Below are positions 63,498 through 64,000 of a stretch of DNA of 64,000 bases, in pieces. How positions within the stretch are numbered: the stretch's first letter is position 1; every line of letters begins with the position of its first letter. The notes beneath the pieces were generated by a model. That model saw nothing but the letters and a program-made list of their open reading frames with translations, was not told the DNA's origin and made no database searches. The translations under genes were made by a program, and so were the position numbers. The stretch is from Lysobacteraceae bacterium NML93-0793 (lineage in GTDB: Bacteria; Pseudomonadota; Gammaproteobacteria; Xanthomonadales; Xanthomonadaceae). Location: positions 25,133 to 89,132 of the forward strand of contig NTJG01000016.1 of NCBI GenBank assembly GCA_002324875.1. The letters are read 5' to 3'.

Positions 63498-63923
63498 TCA
63501 GCGCAGCCAGCCGCGCCGCGCGGCGGTGCGCGCGAAGGCCCAGATCGCGAAGATCATCAGCAGCAGCACGGCCGACATTACCAGGCCGGCCATGCCGCTG
63601 ACGGCCCACACCGGGGCCAGCGCATAACTTGCGAGCGTCTGCACCACCGCGGCGAGCAGCGAGACCAGCAGCATCGGCGGTGCCCAGCGCCGCGCGAGCA
63701 GCAGGGCGATCGAACCGGCGGTGCCGGCGACCACCGCCAGCCCGAACACGCCGTCGACCCAGGCCGGCAACGCCGCGTCGAGCACCTGCTGCTCGGGTGG
63801 CAACAGCGCGGCCTGCTCGGGCGTGACCGCGATGCGCAGCACGAACACCAGCAGGCCGAACAGGTTCCACAGCAGCGCGGTCAGCGCGATCACGCGGGCG
63901 CCCAGTGGCATCGACGACGACAT
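63498..63923 (-). CDS. Inner membrane hypothetical protein
   Basis: A 141-residue protein with four membrane spans (VIALTALLWNLFGLLVFVLR, WVDGVFGLAVVAGTAGSIAL, MLLVSLLAAVVQTLASYALA, GLVMSAVLLLMIFAIWAFAR). The pattern resembles small sugar-transporter-like or DoxX-like proteins of unknown role. The start at 63921-63923 is preferred to an ATG 12 codons upstream because it opens the first span at a normal distance. Confidence 0.75.
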   Translation of the reverse strand: MSSSMPLGARVIALTALLWNLFGLLVFVLRIAVTPEQAALLPPEQQVLDAALPAWVDGVFGLAVVAGTAGSIALLLARRWAPPMLLVSLLAAVVQTLASYALAPVWAVSGMAGLVMSAVLLLMIFAIWAFARTAARRGWLR

Positions 63924-64000
63924 GGCAGCGGCCCGCGACGTGCCCGAGCGGCACGGCACGAGGGTAGCAGCCGCGCGCGCGCGGGCCGTGCGGCGGCGCG

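Overview
The window is a dense, very GC-rich bacterial chromosome segment. Wobble positions are strongly G/C in almost every gene. Gene content and order (cutA-dsbD-tlpA-aroQ-accB-accC beside groES-groEL, a split class II ribonucleotide reductase, and GATT-type heptad repeats) point to a gammaproteobacterium of the Xanthomonadaceae/Lysobacteraceae, probably Lysobacter- or Luteimonas-like. That assignment is inference from gene content, not from a marker gene. No rRNA, tRNA, CRISPR array, integrase or insertion sequence was recognised. About 75 protein genes are supported, two of them broken.

Layout. 1-9.8 kb: edge of a MurG-like glycosyltransferase, a CoA-transferase, a GIY-YIG/GNAT fusion, two flavoprotein oxidoreductases, then DAHP synthase behind a leader peptide and terminator that look like an aromatic amino acid attenuator, a large membrane-anchored protein and a 2OG-Fe(II)-type oxygenase. 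9.9-19.7 kb: groES-groEL, a PagL-like lipid A deacylase, cutA, dsbD with a doubled periplasmic domain, tlpA, aroQ, an LprI-like protein, accB and accC. A four-helix-bundle gene framed by inverted heptad repeats sits between accB and accC. 19.7-31 kb: many small exported or hypothetical proteins, a HAD phosphatase, an EF-hand protein, a PQQ-type sugar dehydrogenase, a lytic transglycosylase, apt, a cupin, an SRAP protein that lacks its catalytic residues, and redox proteins.

31-46.5 kb: an orphan OmpR-type regulator, a glycosidase-like protein, a second sugar dehydrogenase, a GAF sensor ATPase, a decayed SDR pseudogene, a cold-shock gene with an upstream palindrome, rluF, a VOC protein, a polysaccharide deacetylase, a CheY plus MshEN/CheX-like pair, a BON lipoprotein and a membrane protein gene stopped by a Trp-to-amber change. 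46.5-64 kb: FKBP, chrA, a visibly AT-richer island (about 48.4-51.0 kb) holding a DUF262/HNH GmrSD-like restriction gene, the nrdJ genes separated by a histone H1-like gene, a Do-family protease, an ElaB/YqjD-YqjE-like envelope operon, an AI-2E-family transporter, a HAD phosphatase with an M17 aminopeptidase, and a LysR/azoreductase divergent pair around a perfect 12-bp inverted repeat.

The genes that plainly act together are groES/groEL (folding), dsbD/tlpA (periplasmic thiol supply), accB/accC (malonyl-CoA), the two nrdJ parts (dNTP supply), and the DAHP synthase with its leader. The most unusual items are the FFYWYAF leader attenuator, the repeat-flanked four-helix gene that touches the accC start, the catalytically stripped SRAP protein and the GIY-YIG/GNAT fusion.
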